The notes beneath the pieces were generated by a model. That model saw only the letters and a program-made list of their open reading frames with translations, ran no database searches and was not told the origin of the DNA. Made by a program: the position numbers and the translations under genes. 64,000 bases of DNA, from the NCBI RefSeq assembly GCF_011306175.1, contig NZ_CP049913.1, positions 1,178,001-1,242,000 of the forward strand, read 5' to 3'. Below, one piece after another: positions 26,135 through 37,020 of the stretch. This stretch comes from Vibrio sp. HDW18. Its GTDB lineage: Bacteria; Pseudomonadota; Gammaproteobacteria; Enterobacterales; Vibrionaceae. Position 1 is the stretch's first letter, and each line of letters begins with the position of its first letter.

Positions 26135-28150
26135 TTATTTCTTAAACATCGCGCGTAAATTGGCAATATGTGCTTGGCCCTTGGCCATTCGCTCTTGTTG
26201 ACTGACCGGCTTTTTCTTGAGTTCCCACTCAATATCATCTTGTGGTAACTCATCGAGAAAACGGCTGTGCTGCGGCTTGATCAGCTCACCAAACTGGCGA
26301 CGCTCTTTACACACCATAAAGGTCAGCTCACGCTGTGCACGAGTGATGCCGACATACATTAAGCGGCGTTCCTCTTCGACATTTTCCTCATCAATACTGG
26401 TTTGGTGCGGCAAAATGCCCTCTTCCGCTCCCATCAGATACACGTAAGGAAACTCCAGCCCTTTTGATGCGTGCAGCGTCATCAATTGTACGGCATCGCT
26501 ATCATCGTTCTCTTCACCGCGCTCCATCATGTCGCGCAAGGTCAAACGCTGGACCACTTCTTTAAGGGTTTTCGGTTGTTGATCCGGGTTATCGCCGGAC
26601 AAGTCGGCCACAATCCATGAATAAAGATCAGAGACGTTTTTCATGCGCATTTCCGCCGCTTTAGGGCTGGCGGAGGTTTCATACAACCAGTCTTCATAAT
26701 GAATATCACGCACCAATGCGCGCACGGCCTCAATACTATCGCCACGCTGTGCGTTATCAGCCACTGCCACCAACCACTCGCTAAAACGGCGTAAATTATC
26801 GAGTCCACGCCCAGTAAGATGCTGCTCTAAACCCAATTCAAAGCTGGCAGCTAGCAGGCTCTTACCGCGCATATTGGCGTAGCTGCCGAGTTTTTCTAAG
26901 GTCGCCGGGCCAATCTCGCGCTTTGGGGTATTCACGATGCGTAAAAAAGCGTTGTCATCATCCGGGTTCACCAGCACACGTAGGTAAGCCATGATGTCTT
27001 TAATTTCCGCTCGTGCAAAAAAAGAGGTGCCACCCGATAACTTATAGGGCACTCGGTTTTGGGTGAGCGACTTTTCAATTAGGCGCGATTGATGATTACC
27101 ACGATACAAGATTGCGTAATCCCGATATTCGGTACGGTTGAGAAACTTATGCGCGATAATCTCTGCGGTCACTCGCTCTGCTTCATGATCGTCATTGTTG
27201 GCGAGAATAACTTTGAGTTGTTCGCCCTCCACCAACTCCGAAAATAGTGCTTTTTGATAGACGTGTGGGTTATTAGCAATCAAGATATTCGCCGCACGCA
27301 AAATACGCCGCGTTGATCGATAATTTTGCTCCAATTTTACCAATTTTAAATTGGTAAAATCTTCACCTAGCAACACTAGGTTTTGTGGCTTGGCGCCGCG
27401 CCATGAGTAAATCGACTGATCATCATCACCGACCACAGTTAAACGGCCACGCTCTCCTACCAACAGTTTTACCAATTCATACTGACTGGTATTGGTATCT
27501 TGATATTCATCAACTAACAGATAGCGGATCCGATTTTGCCAACGCTGACGTACCTCTTCACTACTGCGCAGCAGCAATACTGGCAGTAAAATCAGATCAT
27601 CAAAATCCAGTGCGTTATAAGCCTGCATCTGTTTTTGATAACGTTCAAAACAGTGCGCAAACAGTTGCTGCTGTTCGCCTTGCGCCCGCGCCATCGCCTG
27701 CTGCGGGGTAAGCATGTCATTTTTCCAATTAGAAATCGTGCTCAGCAGTTGGCGCAGCAAGTCTTTATCGCCATCGAGCTGCTGTTCGGTCAACTCTTTG
27801 AGTAGTGCCAACTGATCTTGATCATCAAATAATGAAAATCCTGCTTTTAAGCCCAGCGCTTTGAATTCACGACGAATAATATTCAAACCTAAGGTATGAA
27901 AAGTAGAGACCATTAAGCCTCGTGATTCCGCTTTACCCAGCGTTTGTGCCACGCGATCTTTCATTTCGCGTGCCGCTTTATTGGTAAAAGTGACCGCCGC
28001 AATATTGCGCGCCTTATAGCCACATTGCTGCACCAAATAAGCGATTTTATTGGTGATAACCCGCGTTTTGCCCGAACCAGCCCCCGCAAGGACTAAGCAG
28101 GGTCCGGAAACATATTTGACCGCTTCATCTTGTCTTGGGTTTAACTTCAT
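26135..28150 (-). CDS. rep: ATP-dependent DNA helicase Rep
   Basis: Rep is a 3'-5' superfamily 1A helicase that clears proteins and restarts stalled forks. The 671 residues fit the family. [14 protein letters not shown] opens the Q motif, Walker [10 protein letters not shown] lies at 21-29, [10 protein letters not shown] is motif [17 protein letters not shown] motif III, QNYRST motif [17 protein letters not shown] motif V and [15 protein letters not shown] motif [15 protein letters not shown] distinguishes Rep/UvrD from RecB; the N-terminus and length favour Rep over UvrD. Confidence 0.95.
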   Translation of the reverse strand: MKLNPRQDEAVKYVSGPCLVLAGAGSGKTRVITNKIAYLVQQCGYKARNIAAVTFTNKAAREMKDRVAQTLGKAESRGLMVSTFHTLGLNIIRREFKALGLKAGFSLFDDQDQLALLKELTEQQLDGDKDLLRQLLSTISNWKNDMLTPQQAMARAQGEQQQLFAHCFERYQKQMQAYNALDFDDLILLPVLLLRSSEEVRQRWQNRIRYLLVDEYQDTNTSQYELVKLLVGERGRLTVVGDDDQSIYSWRGAKPQNLVLLGEDFTNLKLVKLEQNYRSTRRILRAANILIANNPHVYQKALFSELVEGEQLKVILANNDDHEAERVTAEIIAHKFLNRTEYRDYAILYRGNHQSRLIEKSLTQNRVPYKLSGGTSFFARAEIKDIMAYLRVLVNPDDDNAFLRIVNTPKREIGPATLEKLGSYANMRGKSLLAASFELGLEQHLTGRGLDNLRRFSEWLVAVADNAQRGDSIEAVRALVRDIHYEDWLYETSASPKAAEMRMKNVSDLYSWIVADLSGDNPDQQPKTLKEVVQRLTLRDMMERGEENDDSDAVQLMTLHASKGLEFPYVYLMGAEEGILPHQTSIDEENVEEERRLMYVGITRAQRELTFMVCKERRQFGELIKPQHSRFLDELPQDDIEWELKKKPVSQQERMAKGQAHIANLRAMFKK

Positions 28151-28250
28151 AGCGATTTCAATCCTATCTATTTAGCCGCTCATCATAATCTGCTCACCCC
28201 AGATCACCAACAAAGAAACCATCTGCCTTAAACTTTGCTGCACAAGTGTA

Positions 28251-28280
28251 TTGCAAAACAGGGGGGTTAGCCGCTATAAT
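28251..28280 (+). promoter_or_regulatory. Candidate promoter of the efflux locus
   Basis: TTGCAA (28251-28256), 18-base spacer, TATAAT (28275-28280). It points towards the TetR remnant and vexA. There is no other coding sequence between this promoter and vexA. Confidence 0.55.
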
Positions 28281-28428
28281 AAGCAAACGTTCACTGGCCG
28301 ATAAACCTGATGTCTTAATTAGCTGACCATTCTCGGTGGTTAATGCTTGGTGTGACATTATGCGTAATAGCGTACAGTATGACGGTTTATCAATAAGTTG
28401 TTGCTACACAAGGGAACTAGGGTAGAGA

Positions 28429-28627
28429 ATGCGTGCCCAAGTCGAAGGTGATTTGACCAAGGAAAACCACCGCAGGGACTTTTCAAATATCTCGACCGCC
28501 ATTTTGGGTGCTGAGTTTTGAAATCACTGGCTCTTGCTTGTCAATATGCTTTAGGTTTTATCAACTGGATGATTTGGCTCTCGATGCTATGATTGGATCT
28601 AGTTGTAATGCTATTACTCAACACTAA
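28429..28627 (+). pseudogene. Probable remnant of a TetR-type repressor gene (vexR position)
   Basis: From ATG 28429 the frame reads MRAQVEGDLTKENHRRDFSN, then GAEF, TGA, NHWLLLVNML, TAG. A shifted frame then gives FYQLDDLALDAMIGSSCNA and stops at 28625-28627, just before vexA. The spliced sequence resembles the C-terminal ligand domain of TetR regulators. TGA in place of TGG and one frameshift would explain the breaks. The DNA-binding N-terminus is absent. I recall that V. cholerae has a TetR gene, vexR, at this place. The identification is inference; it could be another decayed gene. Confidence 0.45.
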
Positions 28628-28645
28628 TTTGGAGTTCGCACCAGA

Positions 28646-29752
28646 ATGAAAAAGTGGACATTCTTTATGTTGCTTATCGCGACCCTGCTGTTCGGCAGTG
28701 TGATAGGCTTCAACCTGTTTAAACAACAGAAAATTGCCGAGTATTTGGCCAATCGTCCTGAATCCGAATTTCCGGTGACAGTGACTACAGTTAACTCGGT
28801 TGATTGGGTGCCAGTGATTGAAGCAATTGGCTTCATTGAACCTAACCAAGGCGTGACTCTGACCAGCGAAAGCTCTGGCGTAATTAGCCAAATTCTATTT
28901 GAATCAGGCACTCAGGTGGCAAACCAGCAACCACTGGTGTTACTTGACTCTTCGGTGGAAAAAGCCAACCTAAAAAGCTCAGAAGCTCGTCTGCCAGCCG
29001 CCAAGGCGAAGTATGAGCGTTACAAAGGCTTATTTGCCAAGGGCTCAATTTCTAAAGAAGCCTACGATGAAGCGGAAGCGAACTACTACGCACTGGCCGC
29101 TGACATTGAAGGCTTGAAAGCCAGCATTGCGCGCCGCGAAATCAAAGCACCGTTTGCGGGTGTGATCGGGATCCGTAATGTGTTTTTAGGCCAATATCTA
29201 CAACCTGGTACCGATATTGTTCGTCTGGAAGATACCAGCGTGATGCGCCTGCGCTTCACTGTGCCACAAACCGATATTTCGCGGATTTCAATGGATCAAG
29301 AGGTCGATATCATCGTCGATTCTTATCCACAAGATTCATTTAAAGGTTCAATCTCTGCGATTGAGCCAGCCGTTAGCGTGCAGAGTGGCTTGATCCAAGT
29401 CCAAGCGGATATCCCGAATAGTGATGGTAAGTTACGTAGCGGTATGTTTGCCCGCGCCAACATCATTCTGCCGAAACTAGAGAACCAAGTGACTCTGCCA
29501 CAAACTGCCATTACCTATACCCTGTATGGTGACAATGTTTACCTTGTGGCCGAAGAAAATGGTGAGCAACGCGTGCAGCAACATGTGGTAAAAGTCGGCG
29601 AACGTTCAGAGTCAATTGCGCATATCCTGGAAGGTGTCAAACCGGGCGATGTAGTAGTCACTACTGGTCAAGTTCGTCTAAGTAATGGTGCTAAAGTTCG
29701 TATTGTCGAAAGTGATGCGACCAAAGTACCAACAGAAACCCCAATGCTGTAA
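28646..29752 (+). CDS. vexA: RND efflux periplasmic adaptor (VexA-like)
   Basis: This membrane-fusion protein of 368 residues links an RND pump to an outer-membrane channel. The N-terminus is one membrane anchor (WTFFMLLIATLLFGSVIGFNLF). Two lipoyl half-motifs flank a short hairpin (GVTLTSESSGVISQILFESGTQVANQQPLVLLD and REIKAPFAGVIGIRNVFLGQYLQPG). A beta-barrel and membrane-proximal domain follow. GGAG precedes the start. It is 11 bases from the pump gene. The symbol rests on gene order next to ilvC and rep as I recall it from V. cholerae. Confidence 0.88.
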   Translation: MKKWTFFMLLIATLLFGSVIGFNLFKQQKIAEYLANRPESEFPVTVTTVNSVDWVPVIEAIGFIEPNQGVTLTSESSGVISQILFESGTQVANQQPLVLLDSSVEKANLKSSEARLPAAKAKYERYKGLFAKGSISKEAYDEAEANYYALAADIEGLKASIARREIKAPFAGVIGIRNVFLGQYLQPGTDIVRLEDTSVMRLRFTVPQTDISRISMDQEVDIIVDSYPQDSFKGSISAIEPAVSVQSGLIQVQADIPNSDGKLRSGMFARANIILPKLENQVTLPQTAITYTLYGDNVYLVAEENGEQRVQQHVVKVGERSESIAHILEGVKPGDVVVTTGQVRLSNGAKVRIVESDATKVPTETPML

Positions 29753-29763
29753 GCGGAGGCATC

Positions 29764-32700
29764 ATGCGCTTTACTGATGTTTTTATAAAACGTCCTGTTT
29801 TAGCGGTATCGATCAGCTTTTTGATTGTGTTGCTTGGTCTGCAAGCGATTTTCAAAATGCAGGTGCGTGAATACCCTGAAATGACCAATACCGTAATCAC
29901 GGTAAGCACCAGTTATTACGGTGCCAGCGCTGATTTGATCCAAGGTTTTATTACCCAGCCATTGGAGCAAGCCGTCGCACAAGCCGATAATATTGACTAT
30001 ATGACCTCACAGTCGGTGTTAGGCAGCTCGACCATTACGGTTACGATGAAGCTCAATACCGATCCTAACGCTGCATTGTCAGATGTATTGGCCAAAACCA
30101 ACTCAGTGCGCTCGCAGTTGCCTGGTGAAGCAGAAGACCCTACGGTCACCATGTCAACCGGTTCAACCACCGCTGTAATGTACATTGGTTTTACCAGTGA
30201 AGAGTTATCTTCTAGCCAGATCACTGACTACTTAGTGCGAGTGGTTAACCCACAGTTTTATGCGGTGAATGGTCTTTCCAGTATCGACCTGTATGGCGGT
30301 ATGCAATACGCACTACGTGTCTGGTTAGATCCAGCCAAAATGGCAGCACTTAGCCTGTCAGCATCTGATGTGATGAGTGTGCTTAATGCCAATAACTACC
30401 AATCCGCAACGGGTCAAGCGATTGGTGAATTCGTGCTATATAACGGCAGTGTTGATACCCAAGTTTCCAACGTAGAAGAGTTGGAAAATCTGGTGGTTAA
30501 GGCAGAAAAAGGCAACGTTACCCGTCTTGGTGATATTGCGAAAGTCACCTTAGAAAAAAGCCATGACTCTTATCGGGCCAGCGCCAACGGTCGTGAAGCG
30601 GTCGTTGCGGCAGTCAGTGCGGCACCAAGTGCCAACCCGATCAATATTGCCAAAGATGTGTTGGAGATCCTGCCTGAGCTACGCAAAAACATGCCAAGTA
30701 ATATCCAAATGAGCGTGTTGTATGACTCAACGGTTGCGATCAACGAATCCATCCATGAAGTAATCAAAACCATCATTGAAGCTGCCATTATCGTACTAAT
30801 CGTGATTACCCTGTTCTTGGGTTCTCTGCGTGCGGTACTGATCCCGATTGTCACTATTCCACTTTCTCTGATTGGGGTGGCAATGGTAATGCAGATGATG
30901 GGCTTCTCTTGGAACTTGATGACTCTGCTCGCGATGGTGTTGGCTATCGGTCTGGTGGTTGACGATGCGATCGTGGTGCTAGAGAACGTTGACCGTCATG
31001 TCAAAGAAGGCGAATCACCTTTCCGTGCTGCAATCATTGGTACCCGCGAGATCGCCATCCCTGTTATCGCCATGACGCTGACCTTAGGTGCGGTGTATGC
31101 TCCGATTGCGTTAATGGGCGGCATTACCGGTGCGCTGTTTAAAGAGTTCGCACTCACTCTGGCCGGGGCGGTGTTTGTCTCTGGTATTATCGCGTTGACT
31201 TTGTCGCCGATGATGTGTTCAAAAATGCTCAAGGCTAATGAAGCCCCAAACAAATTTGAACTCAAAGTACACCATCTGCTCGATCGCATGACGGCACGCT
31301 ATGAAGGTATGTTACAAGCGGTTATGGCTCATCGCCCAGTAGTGATTGGTTTTGCGTTGATCGTATTTGCTAGCCTACCTATGCTGTTTAAGTTTATTCC
31401 AAGTGAATTAGCGCCAGCAGAGGATAAAGGGGTATTGATGCTGATGGGTACAGGCCCGTCAAATGCGAACCTAGATTATCTGGCTAATACCATGGCGGAT
31501 GTCAATGATATCTTATCCAACCAACCTGAAGTTCAGTTTGCGCAGGTATTTACCGGAATTCCAAACTCCAACCAAGCATTAGGTATCGCTTCTATGGTGC
31601 CGTGGAGTCAACGTCAAGCCAGCCAAGCCGAAGTGACCAACCGAGTTGGTACTTTAGTACAGGACATCCCTGGCATGGCGGTCACTGCTTTCCAGATGCC
31701 AGAACTTCCGGGGGCAGGCTCAGGCTTACCGATCCAATTTGTGATCACGACACCAAGCAACTTTGAAAGCCTATTTACCATCGCAACTGATGTGCTGACC
31801 GAAGTAAAAACCAATCCAATGTTTGTTTATTCAGATCTTGATTTGAACTTCGATTCGGCGACCATGAAGATCAACATTGATAAAGATAAAGCCGGTGCTT
31901 ACGGTGTGACCATGCAAGATATTGGTATCACTCTCAGCACTATGATGGCGGACGGTTATGTTAACCGTATCGACCTCAACGGCCGCTCTTACGAAGTGAT
32001 CCCACAAGTGGAACGTAAATGGCGTCTCAATCCAGAATCAATGAACAGCTACTATGTTCGCGCAGCCGATGGCAACGTGATCCCGCTTGGTAGCTTAGTA
32101 ACCATTGATGTGGTGGCAGAACCTCGCTCTTTACCACACTTCAACCAGCTCAACTCAGCCACCGTCGGTGCTGTACCATCACCGGGTACTGCAATGGGCG
32201 ATGCGATCGACTGGTTTGAAAATCTCGCCAGCAATAAGCTACCGAAAGGCTACAGCCATGATTACATGGGTGAAGCACGTCAGTATGTGACAGAAGGCAG
32301 CGCGCTATATGCGACCTTTGGCTTGGCATTGGCGATCATTTTCTTGGTATTGGCGATTCAGTTTGAATCTCTCAAAGATCCACTGGTGATCATGGTTTCG
32401 GTGCCGCTGGCGATTTGTGGTGCATTAATCGCACTCGCTTGGGGTACGGCCACCATGAATATCTACTCGCAAGTTGGTTTGATCACCCTGGTTGGTTTGA
32501 TCACCAAGCACGGTATCTTGATTTGTGAGGTCGCTAAAGAAGAGCAGTTACATAACAAACTGAATCGTATTGATGCGGTCATGCATGCAGCCAAAATACG
32601 TTTACGTCCGATTCTGATGACCACCGCTGCGATGATCGCCGGTCTGATCCCGCTGATGTACGCCACTGGTGCTGGTGCGGCTCAACGCTTCAGTATCGGT

Positions 32701-32874
32701 ATCGTGATTGTTTCAGGCTTGGCCATCGGTACTCTGTTTACTCTGTTTGTACTGCCAGTGATTTACAGCTACTTGGCTGAAAAACACAAACCACTGCCGA
32801 TCTTTGTCGAAGATAAAGATCTTGAGAAATTGGCACGGATGGATGAAGTGAAAGCGGCACACCGTCAACTGTAA
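29764..32874 (+). CDS. vexB: RND multidrug efflux transporter (VexB-like)
   Basis: This 1036-residue inner-membrane proton/drug antiporter is of the HAE-1 family. It begins with the first transmembrane helix (FTDVFIKRPVLAVSISFLIVLLGLQAI). The proton-relay pair is Asp400-Asp401 in GLVVDDAIVVLENVDRH. Periplasmic porter domains lie between helices 1-2 and 7-8, and the second half repeats the fold (GLITLVGLITKHGILICEVAKE). A terminator follows. No outer-membrane channel gene is present; TolC would be expected to serve. The local repressor seems lost, so expression may be constitutive. Confidence 0.93.
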   Translation: MRFTDVFIKRPVLAVSISFLIVLLGLQAIFKMQVREYPEMTNTVITVSTSYYGASADLIQGFITQPLEQAVAQADNIDYMTSQSVLGSSTITVTMKLNTDPNAALSDVLAKTNSVRSQLPGEAEDPTVTMSTGSTTAVMYIGFTSEELSSSQITDYLVRVVNPQFYAVNGLSSIDLYGGMQYALRVWLDPAKMAALSLSASDVMSVLNANNYQSATGQAIGEFVLYNGSVDTQVSNVEELENLVVKAEKGNVTRLGDIAKVTLEKSHDSYRASANGREAVVAAVSAAPSANPINIAKDVLEILPELRKNMPSNIQMSVLYDSTVAINESIHEVIKTIIEAAIIVLIVITLFLGSLRAVLIPIVTIPLSLIGVAMVMQMMGFSWNLMTLLAMVLAIGLVVDDAIVVLENVDRHVKEGESPFRAAIIGTREIAIPVIAMTLTLGAVYAPIALMGGITGALFKEFALTLAGAVFVSGIIALTLSPMMCSKMLKANEAPNKFELKVHHLLDRMTARYEGMLQAVMAHRPVVIGFALIVFASLPMLFKFIPSELAPAEDKGVLMLMGTGPSNANLDYLANTMADVNDILSNQPEVQFAQVFTGIPNSNQALGIASMVPWSQRQASQAEVTNRVGTLVQDIPGMAVTAFQMPELPGAGSGLPIQFVITTPSNFESLFTIATDVLTEVKTNPMFVYSDLDLNFDSATMKINIDKDKAGAYGVTMQDIGITLSTMMADGYVNRIDLNGRSYEVIPQVERKWRLNPESMNSYYVRAADGNVIPLGSLVTIDVVAEPRSLPHFNQLNSATVGAVPSPGTAMGDAIDWFENLASNKLPKGYSHDYMGEARQYVTEGSALYATFGLALAIIFLVLAIQFESLKDPLVIMVSVPLAICGALIALAWGTATMNIYSQVGLITLVGLITKHGILICEVAKEEQLHNKLNRIDAVMHAAKIRLRPILMTTAAMIAGLIPLMYATGAGAAQRFSIGIVIVSGLAIGTLFTLFVLPVIYSYLAEKHKPLPIFVEDKDLEKLARMDEVKAAHRQL

Positions 32875-32898
32875 TCCAATCTCTCATCACCCACTCAC

Positions 32899-32924
32899 AA
32901 AAGGCCATTTCGATGGCCTTTTTT
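32899..32924 (+). terminator. Terminator of the efflux operon
   Basis: AAAGGCCAT, loop TTCG, ATGGCCTTT, then T run. Confidence 0.92.
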
Positions 32925-32993
32925 ATTGCCGAATCTAACGACATTGTCGGCTGAATTGCATAGAATATTGCCAACCTAACAGGAGTAATCAGT

Positions 32994-33245
32994 ATGTTTG
33001 ATGCGAAAAAACTCGAGCAGATCGCCAAGCAAATTCATGAAGCGATGCCACAACCGGTCAAAGAATTAGGCGCAGATGTAGAACAGAAAGTACGCCAAGT
33101 CATCCAAGGCCAACTCAACAAACTCGATGTCGTCAATCGAGAAGAATTTGATGTGCAAACCCAAGTGTTATTGCGCACTCGCCAAAAGCTTAGCGAGTTA
33201 GAACAAAAAATGGCTGAGCTTGAAGCCAAACTCGCCGCTAAATAA
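32994..33245 (+). CDS. ubiK: Ubiquinone biosynthesis accessory factor UbiK
   Basis: UbiK helps assemble the soluble Ubi complex that makes ubiquinone. The 83-residue product matches the BMFP/YqiC family: [18 protein letters not shown] at the N-terminus, then a C-terminal trimeric coiled coil ([26 protein letters not shown]). AGGAG lies upstream of ATG 32994. It is monocistronic and shares a downstream hairpin with ilvC. Confidence 0.93.
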   Translation: MFDAKKLEQIAKQIHEAMPQPVKELGADVEQKVRQVIQGQLNKLDVVNREEFDVQTQVLLRTRQKLSELEQKMAELEAKLAAK

Positions 33246-33284
33246 ACACGGTAAACACACCTCCAATTTTAGCTGATAGCGTAT

Positions 33285-33317
33285 ACAAAAAAGGCTTAGT
33301 CAGTAGACTAAGCCTTG
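33285..33317. terminator. Shared terminator between ubiK and ilvC
   Basis: AAGGCTTAGTC (33291-33301), loop AGTA, GACTAAGCCTT (33306-33316). On the minus strand the stem is followed by a run of T, so it is strongest for ilvC. The plus strand has only GTTGGTTTTT. Confidence 0.88.
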
Positions 33318-33372
33318 TTGGTTTTTATTATATGGTGTTGTTGTGTTTGCTGGCGGAAAACCGATAACGAGA

Positions 33373-34857
33373 TTAATCACCCACCGCGATACGCTGCATA
33401 TCTTTCATATAACCGCGCAGCTCTTCACCAATATACTCAACCGGGTGATTACGAATAACGCTGTTGACTTCAATCAGAGTGGCATTATCGACTTGATTTG
33501 ATGTGCTAGCCAAACCTTTGCCAATCACATCGACACCTACATTGGGCATGAATTGCTCACGCAATAGTGGTACTGCGATGTTTGCAAACAGATAATTACC
33601 GTATTCCGCCGTATCAGAGATAACCACGTTCATTTCATATAAGCGTTTGCGAGCCACAGTATTAGCAATCAATGGCAGCTCATGCAAAGATTCATAGTAA
33701 GCCGACTCATCAATAATGCCTGAGGCAGTCATCGCTTCAAACGCAAGCTCAACCCCTGCCCGCACCATGGCAATCATCAAAATACCGCGATCAAAATATT
33801 CTTGCTCAGTAATTTTCACATCGCTCGCAGGGTAGTTCTCAAATGCAGTTTCAGCGGTGGCAGCACGCCAGCCAAGCAGTTCCTTATCATCATTGGCCCA
33901 ATCCGCCATCATAGTACTGGAAAAGTGGCCAGAAATAATGTCATCCATATGCTTGTTATACAGCGGACGCATTAAGTCTTTGAGCTGTTCAGAGAGTTCA
34001 AACGCTTTAATTTTGGCTGGATTAGAGAGACGATCCATCATATGGGTAATGCCACCAAACTTTAGTGCTTCGGTAATCGTTTCCCAGCCAAATTGCAGCA
34101 ATTTACCGGCATAACCAGGTTCGATACCCTCAACCAGCATTTTCTCGTAACAAACGATTGAACCTGCTTGCAGCATGCCACACAGAATGGTTTGCTCACC
34201 CATCAAGTCTGATTTCACTTCTGCCACAAAAGAAGACGCCAAACAACCTGCACGATGGCCGCCCGTTGCAGCCGCCCACGCTTTAGCGATTTTCCACCCT
34301 TCACTTTGTGGATCATTTTCAGGGTGTACAGCAATCAGTGTCGGAACACCGAAGCCACGTTTATACTCTTCACGAACTTCTGTGCCCGGACATTTTGGCG
34401 CAACCATCACTACGGTAATATCTTTACGGATCTGCATGCCCTCTTCCACGATATTAAAACCGTGTGAATATCCGAGCGCCGCCCCCTGCTTCATCAGTGG
34501 CATCACCGCATTGACCACACTGGTATGTTGCTTATCAGGGGTTAAGTTAATCACCAAATCAGCATCAGGGATCAGTTGTTCGTAACTGCCCACTTTGAAG
34601 CTATTATTTTTAGCATTTTTGAATGACTGACGCTGCTCATCGATCGCCACTTGGCGCAAGGCATAGCTAACATCTAGACCCGAATCGCGCATATTCAGAC
34701 CTTGATTCAGTCCTTGCGCACCACAGCCCACAATTACAATTTTCTTACCAACCAGATAGTCCGCTGCGCTGGCAAACTCTTCACGAGCCATAAAGCGGCA
34801 GCGTCCCAGTTGATCCAACTGTTCACGCAGATTCAGTGTATTGAAATAGTTTGCCAT
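33373..34857 (-). CDS. ilvC: Ketol-acid reductoisomerase, class II
   Basis: IlvC catalyses the second step of isoleucine and valine synthesis, the NADPH-dependent isomero-reduction of acetolactate. At 494 residues it is the long class II form of gamma-proteobacteria. The Rossmann motif is [21 protein letters not shown] (residues 36-56). The KARI metal-binding core includes [14 protein letters not shown]. It is divergent from its regulator ilvY and ends at the shared hairpin. Confidence 0.97.
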   Translation of the reverse strand: MANYFNTLNLREQLDQLGRCRFMAREEFASAADYLVGKKIVIVGCGAQGLNQGLNMRDSGLDVSYALRQVAIDEQRQSFKNAKNNSFKVGSYEQLIPDADLVINLTPDKQHTSVVNAVMPLMKQGAALGYSHGFNIVEEGMQIRKDITVVMVAPKCPGTEVREEYKRGFGVPTLIAVHPENDPQSEGWKIAKAWAAATGGHRAGCLASSFVAEVKSDLMGEQTILCGMLQAGSIVCYEKMLVEGIEPGYAGKLLQFGWETITEALKFGGITHMMDRLSNPAKIKAFELSEQLKDLMRPLYNKHMDDIISGHFSSTMMADWANDDKELLGWRAATAETAFENYPASDVKITEQEYFDRGILMIAMVRAGVELAFEAMTASGIIDESAYYESLHELPLIANTVARKRLYEMNVVISDTAEYGNYLFANIAVPLLREQFMPNVGVDVIGKGLASTSNQVDNATLIEVNSVIRNHPVEYIGEELRGYMKDMQRIAVGD

Positions 34858-34966
34858 GTGGATGCTCCTTAATAAGTGATTCCGTTAAGTCGGTGTGATA
34901 TGACCGAATAAACTCATACTAAGTGAGCGACAAGATTGCATAAAGTGATATATTCACAACCAAGTA

Positions 34967-34981
34967 TTGCAATAGATGCAA
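34967..34981. promoter_or_regulatory. Candidate IlvY operator between ilvC and ilvY
   Basis: TTGCAATAGATGCAA is a perfect TTGCA-N5-TGCAA inverted repeat containing the LysR-type T-N11-A pattern. A partial second match (ATTGCATAAAGTG) lies about 30 bases towards ilvC. In E. coli IlvY binds tandem operators in the ilvY-ilvC gap. Confidence 0.45.
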
Positions 34982-34995
34982 CATGGAATTGTGTT

Positions 34996-35889
34996 ATGAA
35001 CATCAAAACGTTACAGATTTTTATCCATCTGTGTGGCAGCAAAAACTTCAGTCATACCGCAGCAGCAATGCATCTCAGCCCCTCAGCTTTAAGTCGACAA
35101 ATCCAAAAGCTTGAACAAGATTTAAATCATACGCTATTTCTGCGTGATAACCGCAGCGTTGAACTGACTCCGATCGCTCATCAGTTACTTCCCGTGGCAG
35201 TACGTATGATTAACGATTGGCAACAATTCAGCACCCAGCTCAATGAGCGTGGCCAAGAGTTACGTGGCGAAATAAAACTCTTTTGCTCTGTCACCGCAAG
35301 CTATAGCCATCTACCGGATCTCCTCAGCGCATTTCGCCTCCAGCACCCTTATATTGAGTTTAAATTATTGACCGGCGATCCTGCTCAAGCCATCGATAAA
35401 ATCCTACATGATGAAGCGGATATTGCGATTGCCGCAATGCCAGAATCGTTGCCAAATCGAATTGAATTCGCAACCATCGGTGAAATTCCACTCTCGATTA
35501 TCGCTCCGCGTGGTAGCAGTAGCTTTAGCGATGCATTAAAAAAACAGCAGCCCAATTGGCATGAAATTCCATTTGTGATTCCAGAATCGGGGACAGCTCG
35601 TGAGCGAGCGAATGCTTGGTTTAAGCAAATGAAGATTAAACCTAATATCTACGCACAAATCGCAGGCCATGAAGCGATTGTCAGCTTAGTTGCTTTAGGG
35701 TATGGGGTGGGAATCGCGCCAGATGTGGTGATCAACAACAGTCCTGTTCGCGATAAAATTCAGCGCTTAAACTTTGTGCCAATCAATCCCTTCAAACTCG
35801 GAGTTTGCTGCAAACGCTCGCAACTAGATAATCCTCTAGTTCAAGCATTATGGCGGGTAATTTCAACTAATCAAAAGATTGTGAATTAA
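34996..35889 (+). CDS. ilvY: LysR-type activator of ilvC
   Basis: IlvY activates ilvC when acetolactate or acetohydroxybutyrate accumulates. I chose ATG 34996 (MNIKTLQIFIHLCGSKNFSH) over 34936, because it aligns with other IlvY proteins; it gives 297 residues. The N-terminal winged helix (AAMHLSPSALSRQIQKLEQDL) and the family signature FCSVTASYSHLPDLL are clear. The C-terminus has GHEAIVSLVALGYGVGIAP. An IS630-type element begins about 20 bases downstream. Confidence 0.93.
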   Translation: MNIKTLQIFIHLCGSKNFSHTAAAMHLSPSALSRQIQKLEQDLNHTLFLRDNRSVELTPIAHQLLPVAVRMINDWQQFSTQLNERGQELRGEIKLFCSVTASYSHLPDLLSAFRLQHPYIEFKLLTGDPAQAIDKILHDEADIAIAAMPESLPNRIEFATIGEIPLSIIAPRGSSSFSDALKKQQPNWHEIPFVIPESGTARERANAWFKQMKIKPNIYAQIAGHEAIVSLVALGYGVGIAPDVVINNSPVRDKIQRLNFVPINPFKLGVCCKRSQLDNPLVQALWRVISTNQKIVN

Positions 35890-35909
35890 AAAACTGAGGG
35901 AGCATCTCA

Positions 35910-37020
35910 TACCAATCAAAGAAAAAATATGATCTAATTGAGGGCATTCAACGATAGAACTTATTCACTATGGACAGCCTCAATAATATCGACTTTAAAA
36001 AGCTCGCAAGCCAGCAGAAATCTATTCAGATGAAAATGAGACTGCTGGCCCTCGACCATTTCAAAGATGGGCACTCTCGCACCCAAATCGCCAAGTTTCT
36101 TAAGGTCAGCCGAACCAGTGTTAATCGGTGGGTTCACACTTTTCTTGAGGAAGGATTAGAAGGCCTCAAGGAAAAACCAAGAACGGGACGACCACCATTC
36201 TTAACATCCAAGCAAAGAGAGCAATTGAGCCAATACATCAAAGATAAAGCCAATGATACACTAGGCGGACGACTCACTGGGGCCGACATCCACGCTTATA
36301 TCGTGAAAGAATTTGGCCAGCACTACCACCCTGATTCTATCTATTACCTGCTCGAGCACATGGGGTTCTCTTGGGTAACTTCTCGCTCCAAACATCCTCG
36401 TCAATCCCAGCAAATCCAAGACGATTTTAAAAAAATTTAAAATTGAAACGATCCTGAAGATCCCAGGACATATCGCTTTAGAACGGGTTGATGTCTGGTT
36501 TCAGGATGAAGCCAGATTTGGGCAACAAAACACCACCACACGGTTATGGGCAGAAAAAGGAACACGTCCCAGAGCCGTGAAGCAACAACAATTTGAATAT
36601 GCGTATCTGTTTGGTTCTGTCTGTCCCGCTAGAGGCATTGGCGAGGCGATGGTCGTTCCTTGGGTTAACAAGGACCTTATGGTTGAGCATCTTAGGCAGA
36701 TCTCCGCGGTGACCGAAAAAGGTCGTCACGCAGTGGTCATTATGGATGGTGCAAGCTGGCACACAGAAGATATTGCCAATGAATTTCAGAACCTCAGTGT
36801 CATCAAACTCCCGCCCTATTCCCCTGAGTTGAATCCAATAGAACAAGTATGGAGTTGGTTAAGACAACACTATCTAGCCAACCAGTCTTTTACGGATTAC
36901 GAAGACATTGTCTCCAAAGTATGTCGGGCTTGGAATAGTTTTTTGGAATGCTCGGCCAGAGTCAGACAGATGTGTTCGAGAAGGTGGATAGAGCTGACCA
37001 GTTAATTTTCCAGATTGGTA
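35910..37020 (+). mobile_element. IS630/Tc1-type insertion sequence
   Basis: The left end TACCAATC (35910) and the right end GATTGGTA (37013-37020) are inverted repeats bounded by TA, the target of this family. The next 583 bases (37021-37603) repeat the right part of the element, so its outer right end is now at 37603. Confidence 0.85.
35970..37005 (+). CDS. IS630-type transposase in two frames
   Basis: The first frame (35970-36440, 156 residues) holds the helix-turn-helix (HSRTQIAKFLKVSRTSVNRWVHTF) and ends FKKI at an A7 run (36429-36435). The second frame continues without a break in the family sequence: ALERVDVWFQDEARFGQ, HAVVIMDGASWH and LPPYSPELNPIEQVWSWL, the DDE catalytic triad. The shift is +1. 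Programmed slippage on such A runs is known in IS630-type elements; an inactivating indel is the alternative. The stop is at 37003-37005. Confidence 0.85.

Noticed and set aside
36429..36435. Frameshift in the IS630-type transposase as proof of a dead element
   Set aside because: The shift lies on an A7 run where programmed slippage is known for this family, so inactivity is not shown.
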